Assembly: GCF_002237755.1 (NCBI RefSeq)
Contig: NZ_MWSJ01000001.1
Coordinates: 496,001-560,000 of the forward strand
Length of the DNA: 64,000 nt
Source of the DNA: Lysinibacillus sp. KCTC 33748
GTDB lineage: Bacteria; Bacillota; Bacilli; Bacillales_A; Planococcaceae
Direction of reading: 5' to 3'
Part shown: positions 36,783 through 46,153 of the stretch, one piece after another
Position numbering within the stretch: position 1 is the first letter of the stretch
Layout: the number at the start of each line of letters is the position of its first letter
Translations under genes and position numbers: made by a program
The notes under the pieces: model-generated
What the model was told of the DNA's origin: nothing
Databases searched by the model: none
What the model saw: only the letters and a program-made list of their open reading frames with translations

Positions 36783-37550
36783 ATGGAATTTTTAAAAGTA
36801 AAAAATATTCACCATAGCTATTTTTCGAAAACGCAGGCAAAAGAAGTTTTACGTGATATCAATTTAGATATTCGTGAGGGTGAGTTTGTTTCTTTTATAG
36901 GACCGAGCGGATGTGGGAAAACAACGTTATTATCAATTATTGCGGGCTTATTTTCGTCTACAGAGGGCAAGGTATACATTGATGGTGAGGAAATTTCAAC
37001 ACACAATCAGTCTCTCATTGGCTACATGCTCCAGCAAGATTATTTATTTCCTTGGAAGACCATTGAAGAAAATGTCACTATTGGGTTAAAAATCATGGAA
37101 CGAAGTAATAAAACTCATAAAGTAACTGCAAATGCACTTTTGCAAGAAATTGGTTTGCCGCATGTAGGGAACAACTATCCGAGAGAGTTATCTGGTGGCA
37201 TGCGTCAACGTGTAGCACTTGCAAGAACTTTAGCAGTGGACCCTAAAATTTTATTGCTAGATGAACCATTTTCGGCACTTGATTATCAGTCTAAATTAAA
37301 ACTGGAGGATTTGGTTGTTGAAACGTTAAAGGCCTATCAAAAAACTGCAATTCTTGTGACACATGATATTGGTGAAGCAATTGCGATGAGTGAACGGGTA
37401 TTTCTGTTTTCTGCCAATCCGGGTACAGTGCATAAAGTATTTGAAATACCTTCAGAGTTACAAGAGCTGTCACCTTTTGATGTTCGACAGCATCCAGCGT
37501 ATTCAGACATATTCCAAATTATTTGGAAGGAGCTGGAGAGTCTTGGATAA
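36783..37550 (+). CDS. ABC transporter ATP-binding protein, SsuB/TauB type
   Basis: This 255-residue ATPase energises the adjacent importer. It has Walker [10 protein letters not shown], a Q-loop in [11 protein letters not shown], signature LSGGMRQR, Walker [13 protein letters not shown] and the His switch in LVTHDIGEA; the LSGGMRQR form is characteristic of the nitrate/sulfonate/taurine subfamily. The ATG at 36783 lies one base past the stop of the binding-protein gene; an upstream in-frame start at 36759 would lie inside that gene and is less likely. Confidence 0.9.
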   Translation: MEFLKVKNIHHSYFSKTQAKEVLRDINLDIREGEFVSFIGPSGCGKTTLLSIIAGLFSSTEGKVYIDGEEISTHNQSLIGYMLQQDYLFPWKTIEENVTIGLKIMERSNKTHKVTANALLQEIGLPHVGNNYPRELSGGMRQRVALARTLAVDPKILLLDEPFSALDYQSKLKLEDLVVETLKAYQKTAILVTHDIGEAIAMSERVFLFSANPGTVHKVFEIPSELQELSPFDVRQHPAYSDIFQIIWKELESLG

Positions 37551-38337
37551 TACAATGTTTAAACAGTATCAGCAAATGTTAAAAAAAGAAAAGCGCTATG
37601 TTCGATTATATCAGTTTATTATCTTACTCGTATTTTTCGGTGGGTGGGAGCTTCTATCAAGAGTTGGGTGGATTGACCGTTTAATTTTTAGTTCTCCAAC
37701 GCGTGTGTGGCAAACATTGGTAGAAAAAGTGGGCGATGGTACGTTAACACTTCACGTTGGCGTTACTTTAATGGAAACGATTATTGGCTTTATTGCTGGA
37801 ACACTACTGGGTACATTAATAGCAACAGTATTGTGGTGGTCATCGATGCTGTCAAAGGTACTAGATCCATATTTAGTTATTTTAAACGCTATGCCGAAAG
37901 TTGCTTTAGGACCCATTTTAATAGTCGCCCTTGGTCCTGGATATTTTTCTATTATAGCGATGGGTGCTTTGATTTCAATCATTATTACAACCATCGTGGT
38001 TTATACGGCTTTTAAAGGGGTTGATCCTAACTACAGCAAAGTATTACAAACTTTTGGGGCAACCAGATGGCAAATATTTAAAGAAGTTATTTTACCTGCT
38101 TCCTTCCCAACGATTATTTCTACTTTGAAAGTAAATGTAGGACTTTCTTGGGTAGGTGTCATAGTTGGTGAATTTTTAGTTGCCTCAAAAGGGCTTGGTT
38201 ATTTAATTATTTATGGTTTTCAGGTGTTTAATTTTAATCTTGTGCTTATGTCACTTCTCATCATCGCCTTTTTTGCGACGATTATGTATCAGGTTGTCGA
38301 ATTGATTGAGAAGGCGATTATAAAAAATAATGGTTAA
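37543..38337 (+). CDS. ABC transporter permease, SsuC/TauC type
   Basis: The permease (about 264 residues) has six membrane helices and the EAA loop [22 protein letters not shown]. Together with the ATPase and the binding protein it makes a complete importer. The start is unsettled: TTG at 37543 (ten bases after AAGGAG, overlapping the ATPase gene by eight) or ATG at 37555; I prefer the TTG for its spacing. A stem-loop rather than a classical terminator follows the gene. Confidence 0.86.
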   Translation: MDNTMFKQYQQMLKKEKRYVRLYQFIILLVFFGGWELLSRVGWIDRLIFSSPTRVWQTLVEKVGDGTLTLHVGVTLMETIIGFIAGTLLGTLIATVLWWSSMLSKVLDPYLVILNAMPKVALGPILIVALGPGYFSIIAMGALISIIITTIVVYTAFKGVDPNYSKVLQTFGATRWQIFKEVILPASFPTIISTLKVNVGLSWVGVIVGEFLVASKGLGYLIIYGFQVFNFNLVLMSLLIIAFFATIMYQVVELIEKAIIKNNG

Positions 38338-38343
38338 ATGTTA

Positions 38344-38376
38344 AAGGAGGTGTCTCAAATAATGAGTCGCCTCCTT
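38344..38376. repeat. SD/anti-SD-type hairpin, copy 1
   Basis: AAGGAGG (38344-38350) pairs with CCTCCTT (38370-38376). The loop TCTCAAATAATGAG is largely shared with a second hairpin at 38532-38564. It follows the permease gene but has no T-run. Confidence 0.7.
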
Positions 38377-38389
38377 CGTGTTGATAATA

Positions 38390-38514
38390 TTCCGATAAAA
38401 ACAGAAATTGTTCCGATAAAACGAGATAATATTCCGATAAAAGTTAAAATTGTTCCGATAAAATGAGATTTTGTTCCGATAAATCTTGGTGAGTAGCCTG
38501 AAACGGAAATCACC
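38390..38514 (-). repeat. Family-3 21-bp periodic TTCCGATAA array
   Basis: TTCCGATAA occurs at 38390, 38411, 38432, 38453 and 38474, exactly 21 bases apart, followed by a flank (38491-38514) that recurs at 30598. Read on the minus strand it gives a Phe-Ile-Gly seven-residue repeat in an open frame (38355-38558) with no ribosome site, so I treat it as noncoding. Confidence 0.85.
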
Positions 38515-38531
38515 TTTTTTTCAATATGATA

Positions 38532-38564
38532 AAGGAGGTGACGCAAATAATGGGTCACCTCCTT
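38532..38564. repeat. SD/anti-SD-type hairpin, copy 2
   Basis: AAGGAGGTGAC (38532-38542) pairs perfectly with GTCACCTCCTT (38554-38564) around an 11-base loop. It lies 12 bases past the ylaI stop on the minus strand and may end that transcript, although the T-tract is weak. Confidence 0.75.
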
Positions 38565-38575
38565 CGGCTGATCAG

Positions 38576-38779
38576 TTAAAATTCTTTATCCATCTGTGGT
38601 GAAGTACGATAAAAACGGAAATTTCCTGTTTCAATGCGTGCGACGGTATTATCTTCAATACGGTCATGACATGTTTCACACATATACGTATGAATTGGTC
38701 GATTGCGTAATTTTTTTGCTAACGGTAAATTATCATCTAAATTGTTAATAGTATCGCAAATAACGCACTTTACGCGCAT
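38576..38779 (-). CDS. ylaI: YlaI family zinc-ribbon-like protein (DUF2197)
   Basis: This 67-residue protein carries two CxxC pairs, CVIC (residues 5-8) and CETC (residues 34-37), spaced like a zinc ribbon, and the family phrase LPLAKKLRNRPIHTYMC. It probably binds zinc; its role is unknown. The ATG follows AGGAGGGAATGCA. It lies eleven bases downstream of the next gene and is probably cotranscribed with it. In B. subtilis ylaI sits at the same locus. Confidence 0.88.
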   Translation of the reverse strand: MRVKCVICDTINNLDDNLPLAKKLRNRPIHTYMCETCHDRIEDNTVARIETGNFRFYRTSPQMDKEF

Positions 38780-38790
38780 TGCATTCCCTC

Positions 38791-39291
38791 CTACTCAGCA
38801 CGAATAGCTAATACATTTTTGATAGGGTTGTCTACATTTGAACCGTCTCTAAATAGCACATGAACAGGACCATCTTCCATTAATGGCTTACCATCTTGGC
38901 TATATTTTAAAATTAATGTATAAGCTTCTTCGATTGTAAATGGATATTCTTTGTTATCTTCACATTCAATGACGATTGTTGTTGCTTCAGGTTTAATATC
39001 AGCATTTTTTAAGAAGTGACTTAATTCGATTCCGAAAGTGCCTGTTTCCATCCCTTTGCGGTCGAATTTTCGTTCTGATTTCAATGTTGGTGGGAAAGTA
39101 GCTCCTTCCATAATCTCACGTGACCAGTGAGCACCTACCTCACGCATATATTTAATATCCGAATCTTCTTCAACTTCTTTTGTGTCGAAATACGTTTTTA
39201 AATCTAATTTACGATCATCGAAAATCCAAACAGTGGGATCTAATGTTAATTGGAATGTAACTGCGCCCTTAATAGGAATTATTGTTTCCAT
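38791..39291 (-). CDS. Conserved hypothetical protein (ylaL position)
   Basis: The 166-residue soluble protein begins METIIPIKGAVTFQLTLDPTVWIFDDRKLDL and contains HWSREIMEGATFPPTLKSERKF and GPVHVLFRDGSN. I recognise it as a conserved Bacillales protein near ylaI and ylaN, probably YlaL, but I know no verified function. The ATG at 39291 follows AAGGAGGAT; the longer start at 39324 lacks a ribosome site. No membrane segment or signal peptide is visible. Confidence 0.78.
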   Translation of the reverse strand: METIIPIKGAVTFQLTLDPTVWIFDDRKLDLKTYFDTKEVEEDSDIKYMREVGAHWSREIMEGATFPPTLKSERKFDRKGMETGTFGIELSHFLKNADIKPEATTIVIECEDNKEYPFTIEEAYTLILKYSQDGKPLMEDGPVHVLFRDGSNVDNPIKNVLAIRAE

Positions 39292-39473
39292 TATAGAAAT
39301 CCTCCTTAAATCTTGTATATCCATGAAATAGTATAACGCTAATGACTAGAGATAATAAAGAAATATAATTCGATTTCTCTATTTTCCAATGTAGACACTT
39401 GCATTTTTAACGACTAAAAGATAAACTTTATTAAGATAGAATCGAAGAAATATCAGATAATGGGGGCGTCCTC

Positions 39474-39755
39474 ATGGATACTAAATCACAAACTTCTTTT
39501 CAAGAGAAGGCTTTGGAGCTTTTAGTTGCTGATGCAGATAAAATTGCTCGCCTCATTCGAGTACAAATGGATCATTTAACAATGCCACAATGCCCTCTAT
39601 ATGAAGAAGTATTAGATACACAAATGTTCGGCCTTTCACGTGAAATTGAATTTGCTGTTAAGCTTGGACTCATTGAACGCGAAAAAGGCAAAGAAATTCT
39701 CGATTCACTCGAGAAAGAACTTTCTGTACTACATGACGCGTATACAGACAAATAA
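39474..39755 (+). CDS. ylaN: YlaN, iron-responsive Fur-interacting protein
   Basis: This 93-residue helical protein matches YlaN closely ([57 protein letters not shown]). YlaN is reported to bind iron and antagonise the Fur repressor in Bacillales, which makes it essential under iron limitation in B. subtilis. The conserved Cys in MPQCP is present. It lies directly upstream of ftsW, as in B. subtilis, separated by a terminator. Confidence 0.93.
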   Translation: MDTKSQTSFQEKALELLVADADKIARLIRVQMDHLTMPQCPLYEEVLDTQMFGLSREIEFAVKLGLIEREKGKEILDSLEKELSVLHDAYTDK

Positions 39756-39758
39756 AAA

Positions 39759-39797
39759 GAAAAAACTCAAACGCATTTGCGATTTGAGTTTTTTTTC
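39759..39797 (+). terminator. Terminator after ylaN
   Basis: AAAAACTCAAA-CGC pairs with GCG-TTTGAGTTTTT, followed by a long T-run. The ftsW ribosome site follows within 20 bases. Confidence 0.85.
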
Positions 39798-39814
39798 TAG
39801 AATGAGGTTTTCCG

Positions 39815-40999
39815 ATGAAACAATATTTAAAACGTTATGCACAAAATTTTGATTACCCGTTGTTTTTTACTGTTCTATTATTAAGCTTATTTGGTTTAGT
39901 AATGATTTATAGCTCCAGTATGATGGTGGCGATTGCACAAAAAGGAGAAGCTCCAGATTTCTATTATCACAAGCAAGTAATCAATTTAATTGTAGCTTTT
40001 TTTGGTTTATTAGTAGCAGCATTTTTCCCGTATAAACATTATGCGAATAAAAATGTAATGTTGTTACTGACGGCTGTGTTAGTTGTTCTATTTACTTGGG
40101 TAAAAGTTGCTGGTAACGGTGATACGGCAGGGATAGGTTCTAAAAGTTGGATACATGTTCCGGGTTTTGGTAATTTTCAACCTTCTGAATATGCGAAGCT
40201 ATTTATAATTTTATATTTTGCTGCAGCTTTTTATCGGAAAGGACAGAAGTATACGCTTGAAAAGCTACAACCAAATGAAATATTTTATCCTATATTCCTC
40301 TGGATTCTTGTTGTTGCGGGTGTAGCATTTGAAACCGACTTGGGAGCAAGTATTATTCTATGTGGAATTGCGGTTAGTGTTGTAGCAGCGAGTGGTATCC
40401 CATTTAAAACATTTTGGAAGTTTTTTGGAGTGTTGGGCGCGTTTGGAGGAGTCATTTTTGGTATACTAATGCTGTTTAAAGGAAATATGTTAACGACAAA
40501 CCGTTTAGGACGTCTTAAATCATTCATTAACCCGTTTGAGTATGAGACTGGTAGTGGTCACCAAGTTGTCAATAGTTATTATGCCATTGGCGGAGGCGGT
40601 TTAGAAGGAAGAGGTCTCGGTCAATCAATTCAAAAATTGGGGTATTTACCTGAACCACAAACCGATTTTATTATGGCAATTATTATGGAGGAACTAGGAA
40701 TTTGGGGAGTTCTTATCGTTTTAGGTGGTTTAGGGTTTATTGTATATAAAGGGTTTTCGATTGCGTTGCGCACGAAAGATCCACTAGCACGTATGATTAC
40801 GGCTGGTATTGCGAGCTGGATTGGCTGGCAAACGTTTATCAATCTTGGGGGTGTAACTGGGTTAATCCCGTTAACCGGTGTCACGCTACCTTTTATTAGC
40901 TATGGCGGGACATCTATAATTATTCTATCTTTAGCGATGGGAATATTAATCAATATTTCTATGTTTGAAAAGGTAGAAAGGAGAAAGACACAATCATAA
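39815..40999 (+). CDS. ftsW: SEDS-family glycosyltransferase FtsW
   Basis: This 394-residue membrane protein with about ten helices is a SEDS peptidoglycan polymerase that works with a class-B PBP at the septum. Family hallmarks are QPSEYAKL, the catalytic-Asp region ETDLGASII, the loop GLGQSIQKLGYLPEPQTDFI and PLTGVTLPFISYGGTS. FtsW rather than RodA is chosen from its place between ylaN and pycA, as in B. subtilis. It starts 13 bases after GAGG and ends 12 bases before pycA. Confidence 0.9.
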   Translation: MKQYLKRYAQNFDYPLFFTVLLLSLFGLVMIYSSSMMVAIAQKGEAPDFYYHKQVINLIVAFFGLLVAAFFPYKHYANKNVMLLLTAVLVVLFTWVKVAGNGDTAGIGSKSWIHVPGFGNFQPSEYAKLFIILYFAAAFYRKGQKYTLEKLQPNEIFYPIFLWILVVAGVAFETDLGASIILCGIAVSVVAASGIPFKTFWKFFGVLGAFGGVIFGILMLFKGNMLTTNRLGRLKSFINPFEYETGSGHQVVNSYYAIGGGGLEGRGLGQSIQKLGYLPEPQTDFIMAIIMEELGIWGVLIVLGGLGFIVYKGFSIALRTKDPLARMITAGIASWIGWQTFINLGGVTGLIPLTGVTLPFISYGGTSIIILSLAMGILINISMFEKVERRKTQS

Positions 41000-41011
41000 A
41001 GGGGGATATCA

Positions 41012-44000
41012 ATGGAATCAATCATCAAAATTCTCGTAGCCAATCGAGGAGAAATTGCAATTCGTATTTTCCGTGCATGTACGGAGTTGAATATCCAAAC
41101 TGTAGCCATTTATTCGCGGGAGGACAGTGGGGCATTCCATCGTTTTAAAGCAGATGAAGCCTATTTAGTAGGAGCTGGCAAGAAACCAATTGATGCTTAT
41201 TTAGATATTGAGGGCATTATTACGATCGCGAAAGATGCTAATGTTGATGCGATTCATCCAGGTTATGGCTTTTTATCAGAAAACGTAGAATTTGCACGTC
41301 GATGTGAAGAAGAGGGGATTGTTTTCATTGGACCTACTTCTCAGCATTTAGATATGTTTGGGGATAAGGTGAAGGCGCGTGAACAAGCAATTGCTGCAGG
41401 TATTCCTGTTATTCCAGGTACAGATGGTCCAGTAGCTAATTTAGCGGAGGTAGAAGCTTTTGCTAGCGCATATGATTATCCAATTATGATTAAGGCAGCA
41501 CTAGGCGGCGGTGGTCGAGGAATGCGCCTTGTTCATACAAAAGAGGAACTAGCGTCCTCCTATGAACGTGCAAAATCAGAGGCGAAAGCAGCATTTGGCT
41601 CTGATGAGGTGTATGTAGAAAAGGCGATTATTAAGCCAAAGCATATTGAAGTCCAAATTATTGGCGATCAACAGGGCAATATCATTCATTTATATGAACG
41701 TGATTGCTCGATTCAACGTCGACATCAAAAGGTTGTAGAAATCGCACCATCTAATTCAATTTCGGAGGATTTAAGAAGCCGAATTTGCGATGCTGCGGTT
41801 CAATTAATGAAAAATGTCTCATACATAAATGCAGGGACAGTAGAATTTTTAGTTGCAGGCGATGAGTTTTATTTCATCGAGGTCAACCCTCGTATTCAAG
41901 TAGAGCATACGATTACTGAAATGATTACGGGTGTTGATATTGTGCACGCCCAAATTAAAGTGGCAGCAGGGTACGGTCTCCATAGTGAGGAAATCCATAT
42001 TCCACAACAGGCAGATATTCCAATGATCGGCTATGCGATTCAAGCGCGTGTCACAACGGAAGACCCAGCTAATGATTTTATGCCTGATACAGGGAAGCTT
42101 ATGGTGTACCGTTCAAGCGGTGGTTTTGGCGTTCGATTGGATGCCGGCAATGGCTTCCAAGGAGCTGTTGTAACGCCGTACTATGATTCGCTACTAGTTA
42201 AAATTTCAACGACAGGGATGACGTTTAAAGAAGCGGCAGCAAAAATGGACCGAAACTTAAAAGAGTTCCGTATTCGTGGGGTGAAAACGAATATTCCATT
42301 TTTAAATAATGTTGTAACGCACGATAAATTTTTAACGGGTGCATTTGATACAAGCTTTATCGATTCAACACCTGAATTATTTAATTTCCCTGAGCGCAAA
42401 GACCGTGGGACAAAGCTCTTAAGCTATATTGGCAATGTGACACTTAATGGCTTCCCTGGTGTAGAGAAGAAGTCGAAACCAATTTTTGTGCAGCCGAGCA
42501 TCCCAAAAGTCGATAAATTAATCGTTCCTCCGGCAGGGACAAAGCAAATTTTAGATGCCCAAGGAGCAGACGGGCTTGTGAAATGGATTTTGGAGCAAGA
42601 GGATGTGCTATTAACGGATACAACTTTCCGAGATGCACACCAATCACTTCTTGCAACACGTGTGCGTTCACAGGATATGTTCGAAGTTGCAGATGCAACA
42701 GCGCGCATGATGCATAATTTCTTCTCACTAGAAATGTGGGGGGGCGCGACGTTTGATGTGGCGTACCGTTTCTTAAAAGAAGACCCATGGGAGCGTCTTG
42801 CTAAGCTACGAGAACAAGTACCGAATGTACTATTCCAAATGTTATTGCGTGGTGCGAATGCAGTTGGCTACACAAATTACCCAGACAATTTAATTCGTGA
42901 GTTTATCGCTGAATCAGCGGCATCAGGCATTGACGTATTCCGTATTTTCGATAGCTTGAACTGGATTAAAGGAATGGAAGTAGCCATTGATGCAGCACGT
43001 CAATCAGGTAAAATTGCTGAAGCTGCGATTTGTTACACAGGAGATATTTTTGATGAATCAAGAGCGAAATATTCAGTTCAATACTACAAGGAAATGGCAA
43101 AAGAGCTAGAGGCAGCAGGTGCCCATATTTTAGCGATAAAAGATATGGCTGGATTATTGAAGCCAGAAGCAGCTTATCGTTTAATTTCAGAGTTGAAAGA
43201 GACGACAAGTCTGCCAATCCATCTGCATACGCATGATACAAGTGGCAATGGTATTTATTTATATGCCAAGGCGATCGAAGCAGGGGTAGATATCATTGAT
43301 ACGGCGCTCGGTTCAATGGCAGGTTTAACATCACAGCCAAGTGCAAACTCCTTGTATTATGCAATGAAAGGCGGTAAGCGCGAGGTTCGTGCCGATATCG
43401 ATGCGCTTGAAAAGTTATCGTACTACTGGGAAGATGTGCGTAAATACTATAAGGATTTTGAAAGCGGCATGATTAGCCCGCATTCAGAAATTTATGTCCA
43501 TGAAATGCCAGGTGGTCAGTACAGTAACTTGCAACAGCAAGCCAAAGCAGTTGGCCTTGGAGATCGATGGGAAGAAGTGAAGCGTATGTATTCCCGCGTA
43601 AACCTTCTATTTGGCGATATTGTCAAAGTAACCCCATCTTCGAAAGTAGTCGGTGATATGGCGTTATTTATGGTGCAAAATGATTTAGATGAAAACTCTG
43701 TCCTGACAAGAGGGCAAACAATCGATTTCCCAGATTCTGTGATTGAATTCTTCCAAGGCTATTTAGGACAACCACATGGTGGCTTCCCAGAGGCACTTCA
43801 AAAGGTTGTGTTAAAGGATCGTGAAGCAATTACGGTACGCCCTGGCGAACTACTAGAGCCTGTGAATTTTGAGCAATTAGAGGCGATACTAGAGGGAAAA
43901 TTAAATCGTCCTGTGACAAAGCAGGATGTGCTAGCGTTTGCTTTGTATCCTAAAGTGTTTGAAGAGTATGCAAAAACAGTGAATTCCTTCGGCAATATTT

Positions 44001-44446
44001 CGGTATTAGATACGCCAACATTCCTTTACGGGTTAAAACTAGGCGAAGAAATCGAAGTCGAGATCGAAAAAGGAAAAACACTAATCATTAAACTTGTTTC
44101 TATTGGTGAACCGCAGCACGATGGTACGCGTGTTATATATTTTGAGCTAAACGGTCAATCTCGTGAATTAGTGATTCAAGATATGACTGTCGAAGTAGAT
44201 GGCAGTCTGGCATTAAAAGCAGACCCAAACAATCCAAATCAAATTGGCGCAACGATGCCTGGAACGGTCTTAAAAGTAGTCGTATCGAAAGGAAGCCATG
44301 TAAAACGTGGGGATCACTTATTAATTACCGAAGCGATGAAAATGGAAACAACCGTCCAAGCGGCGAAAGACGGTATCGTGAAAGAAGTATACGCTCATGC
44401 GGGCGATGCTATTTCAACAGGTGATTTGTTAATTGAAATTGAATAA
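41012..44446 (+). CDS. pycA: Pyruvate carboxylase
   Basis: This 1144-residue biotin enzyme makes oxaloacetate from pyruvate, refilling the TCA cycle. The biotin carboxylase domain spans about 1-450 (ALGGGGRGMRLV ATP-grasp loop, EVNPRIQVEHTITE), the carboxyltransferase about 530-1000 (TTFRDAHQSLLATR), and the C-terminal biotin carrier has EAMKMET with biotinyl Lys1110. Length and domain order are standard. A ribosome site (AAAGGGGGATATCA) precedes the ATG, and a terminator follows. It precedes the ctaA/ctaB block, as in B. subtilis. Confidence 0.98.
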   Translation: MESIIKILVANRGEIAIRIFRACTELNIQTVAIYSREDSGAFHRFKADEAYLVGAGKKPIDAYLDIEGIITIAKDANVDAIHPGYGFLSENVEFARRCEEEGIVFIGPTSQHLDMFGDKVKAREQAIAAGIPVIPGTDGPVANLAEVEAFASAYDYPIMIKAALGGGGRGMRLVHTKEELASSYERAKSEAKAAFGSDEVYVEKAIIKPKHIEVQIIGDQQGNIIHLYERDCSIQRRHQKVVEIAPSNSISEDLRSRICDAAVQLMKNVSYINAGTVEFLVAGDEFYFIEVNPRIQVEHTITEMITGVDIVHAQIKVAAGYGLHSEEIHIPQQADIPMIGYAIQARVTTEDPANDFMPDTGKLMVYRSSGGFGVRLDAGNGFQGAVVTPYYDSLLVKISTTGMTFKEAAAKMDRNLKEFRIRGVKTNIPFLNNVVTHDKFLTGAFDTSFIDSTPELFNFPERKDRGTKLLSYIGNVTLNGFPGVEKKSKPIFVQPSIPKVDKLIVPPAGTKQILDAQGADGLVKWILEQEDVLLTDTTFRDAHQSLLATRVRSQDMFEVADATARMMHNFFSLEMWGGATFDVAYRFLKEDPWERLAKLREQVPNVLFQMLLRGANAVGYTNYPDNLIREFIAESAASGIDVFRIFDSLNWIKGMEVAIDAARQSGKIAEAAICYTGDIFDESRAKYSVQYYKEMAKELEAAGAHILAIKDMAGLLKPEAAYRLISELKETTSLPIHLHTHDTSGNGIYLYAKAIEAGVDIIDTALGSMAGLTSQPSANSLYYAMKGGKREVRADIDALEKLSYYWEDVRKYYKDFESGMISPHSEIYVHEMPGGQYSNLQQQAKAVGLGDRWEEVKRMYSRVNLLFGDIVKVTPSSKVVGDMALFMVQNDLDENSVLTRGQTIDFPDSVIEFFQGYLGQPHGGFPEALQKVVLKDREAITVRPGELLEPVNFEQLEAILEGKLNRPVTKQDVLAFALYPKVFEEYAKTVNSFGNISVLDTPTFLYGLKLGEEIEVEIEKGKTLIIKLVSIGEPQHDGTRVIYFELNGQSRELVIQDMTVEVDGSLALKADPNNPNQIGATMPGTVLKVVVSKGSHVKRGDHLLITEAMKMETTVQAAKDGIVKEVYAHAGDAISTGDLLIEIE

Positions 44447-44458
44447 TTGATAATAAAG

Positions 44459-44503
44459 AAGGTTATTAGAGGGCTTTTACAGCATACTAATAACCTTTTT
44501 TTA
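44459..44503 (+). terminator. Terminator after pycA
   Basis: AAGGTTATTAG (44459-44469) pairs with CTAATAACCTT (44487-44497), followed by a T-run. Confidence 0.85.
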
Positions 44504-44525
44504 TGGCTCATCACCATAATGTGTG

Positions 44526-44803
44526 GTTGATTTCCGTTACGGCTGGGCGCTTTGTTGCTGTCGCTTCGCTTTCGCACAGTTAAAACATTTGTTGTTGCCG
44601 CTTCGCTTTCGCACAGAGCAGAGCTTCCTGGGGGCGTCCGATGAGCCGCTTGGGCCAACAGATGTTTTTTGCGTGAAAGCGTAGTGCTAGCGTAGCGGCA
44701 GGATGTTGGTCACGAAGGCGTTATCACAGGACGTGATGCCTTTAGCCTTCGTTCCCCTATATCGCTAATCCTCAAGGAGTCGCCATCCTTCACTCCAATC
44801 AAC
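44526..44803 (-). repeat. Family-1 MITE-like repeat, copy A
   Basis: The 278-base element is bounded by GTTGATTTCCGTTACGGCTGGGCG on the left and the complement of GTTGATTGGAGTGAAGG on the right. Relative to copies B and C it is inverted. It holds two GCTTCGCTTTCGCACAG-type units and hairpin modules. No transposase or plausible gene lies inside. The remaining 170 bases to the ctaA terminator hold nothing notable. Confidence 0.88.
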
Positions 44804-44974
44804 TAATATATAGAGCATATATTTTTAAGCTTTTTGCTTATGAGCCTTTTTTATCTTCATTCAGAAAATATTTTTGTAGCGAAAGCACACCGAGGCAACA
44901 ACTAATTTTGCTATATTGTAATAATAAACTTGTTGATTTTTATAGACATAAATGGTAGAAGTGTTTGCCGAAAT

Positions 44975-45013
44975 AAAAAAGATTCACTACTTAAAAATGT
45001 AGCGAATCTTTTT
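44975..45013 (-). terminator. Terminator after ctaA
   Basis: AAAAAAGATTC-CTAC and GTAG-GAATCTTTTT pair around TTAAAAAT. The stem ends six bases past the ctaA stop. Confidence 0.85.
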
Positions 45014-45019
45014 CTACTA

Positions 45020-45943
45020 TTATTTGCTTTTTTCATTATAATTGCTACGTGCAACTAGCATTATCATGTAACAAAGTAGACCAAATAGAATTGAAATGAA
45101 TAATGAATGAAGTAATGCGACTGTTAAATTCAATTTAGTTAGGACTACTAACATACCTGCGATCATTTGTAAAATTACTATAGTAAAAGCAATAATCCAG
45201 CCATAGTAAATAACGCGTTGATTTTTATATTCTTTTACAACGTGCCAAGTTATGTATGCAATCCAAATGAAAAAGATAAGAACTGCTAGGCGATGTCCCA
45301 TTTGCACCCATTCATACATATTATTAAAAGGTGCGAATGGTGTTTCATTATAGCAAAATGGCCAGTCAGGGCATATTAAGCTAGAATCTGTATGGCGAAC
45401 AAGCGCCCCTGTATAAACGACTAAATAAGAATAAATTGTGACAGCAATTGTATGCCAACGTAACTTTTTACCAATAAATACGTTATCGGCATCAAATTTC
45501 CGATCGACTTCAAATACAATCATAGAAAGAAGGAGCACAGCAGCAAAGGAAATAAGAGAAATCCCAAAGTGGAGGGCTAATATGAAATCGCCTTGTCCCC
45601 ACAACACTTGAGCTGCTCCAATAAGAGCTTGTGCGATTAAGAAAAACATCGCTAAGAAACCTAATAATTTTACTTCTCGAATATGACCGAGTTTACGCCA
45701 TGTCCAAACTGTTAACGCAAGAATTGAAATAGATACAACTCCAGTTACAAGACGATGAGAAAATTCAATTAAGACTTCTGGTGTTATTTCTTTTGGAATA
45801 AGAGAACCATTACAATCAGGCCAATTTCGACCACAGCCTAAGCCACTATCTGTTTTGGTAACGAGTGCTCCACCTAATAAAATAAGAAGCATTCCAACTG
45901 TAGCGGCAACAGCAAACCATTTCATATACTTGTTGTGTTGCAT
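45020..45943 (-). CDS. ctaA: Heme A synthase
   Basis: The 307-residue protein with eight membrane helices oxidises heme O to heme A for the caa3 and aa3 oxidases. The N-terminal half has the disulfide-type Cys pair region SGLGCGRNWPDCNGS and heme-ligand His in EFSHRLVTG; the C-terminal half repeats the pattern with LICPDWPFC and MGHRLAV. The ATG at 45943 lies eight bases after AGGTGA; a GTG at 45955 is part of that site. It is divergent from ctaB, as in B. subtilis. Confidence 0.95.
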   Translation of the reverse strand: MQHNKYMKWFAVAATVGMLLILLGGALVTKTDSGLGCGRNWPDCNGSLIPKEITPEVLIEFSHRLVTGVVSISILALTVWTWRKLGHIREVKLLGFLAMFFLIAQALIGAAQVLWGQGDFILALHFGISLISFAAVLLLSMIVFEVDRKFDADNVFIGKKLRWHTIAVTIYSYLVVYTGALVRHTDSSLICPDWPFCYNETPFAPFNNMYEWVQMGHRLAVLIFFIWIAYITWHVVKEYKNQRVIYYGWIIAFTIVILQMIAGMLVVLTKLNLTVALLHSLFISILFGLLCYMIMLVARSNYNEKSK

Positions 45944-46153
45944 AAAATGAGTCACCTACTTTATCTATGAACATTACATGAAAGTAATGTTTCTGCTAAT
46001 AGATGATATCGAAAATACAGGTAAAAAACAACTTGTAAAGAGTAGGGAGTATTAGATGTCGATTCCATTTCACAAATTGTTCATAATTTCGTACTCTAAC
46101 CTTCACAATTCATTTTGGAAAATGATTTACTATAGATATGTTGTTTTTATTAT

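Noticed and set aside
38390-38482. CRISPR array
   Set aside because: Repeats are only nine bases and spacers twelve, and no cas genes are present. The spacers also resemble one another.
38355-38558. 67-codon minus-strand frame encoding a Phe-Ile-Gly heptad repeat
   Set aside because: It is a by-product of the 21-base array; it has no Shine-Dalgarno, and the sequence is shared with a noncoding copy at 30598.
44395-44658. 87-codon minus-strand frame over the end of pycA and repeat copy A
   Set aside because: Its sequence is translated repeat plus the complement of pycA, with no initiation signal.
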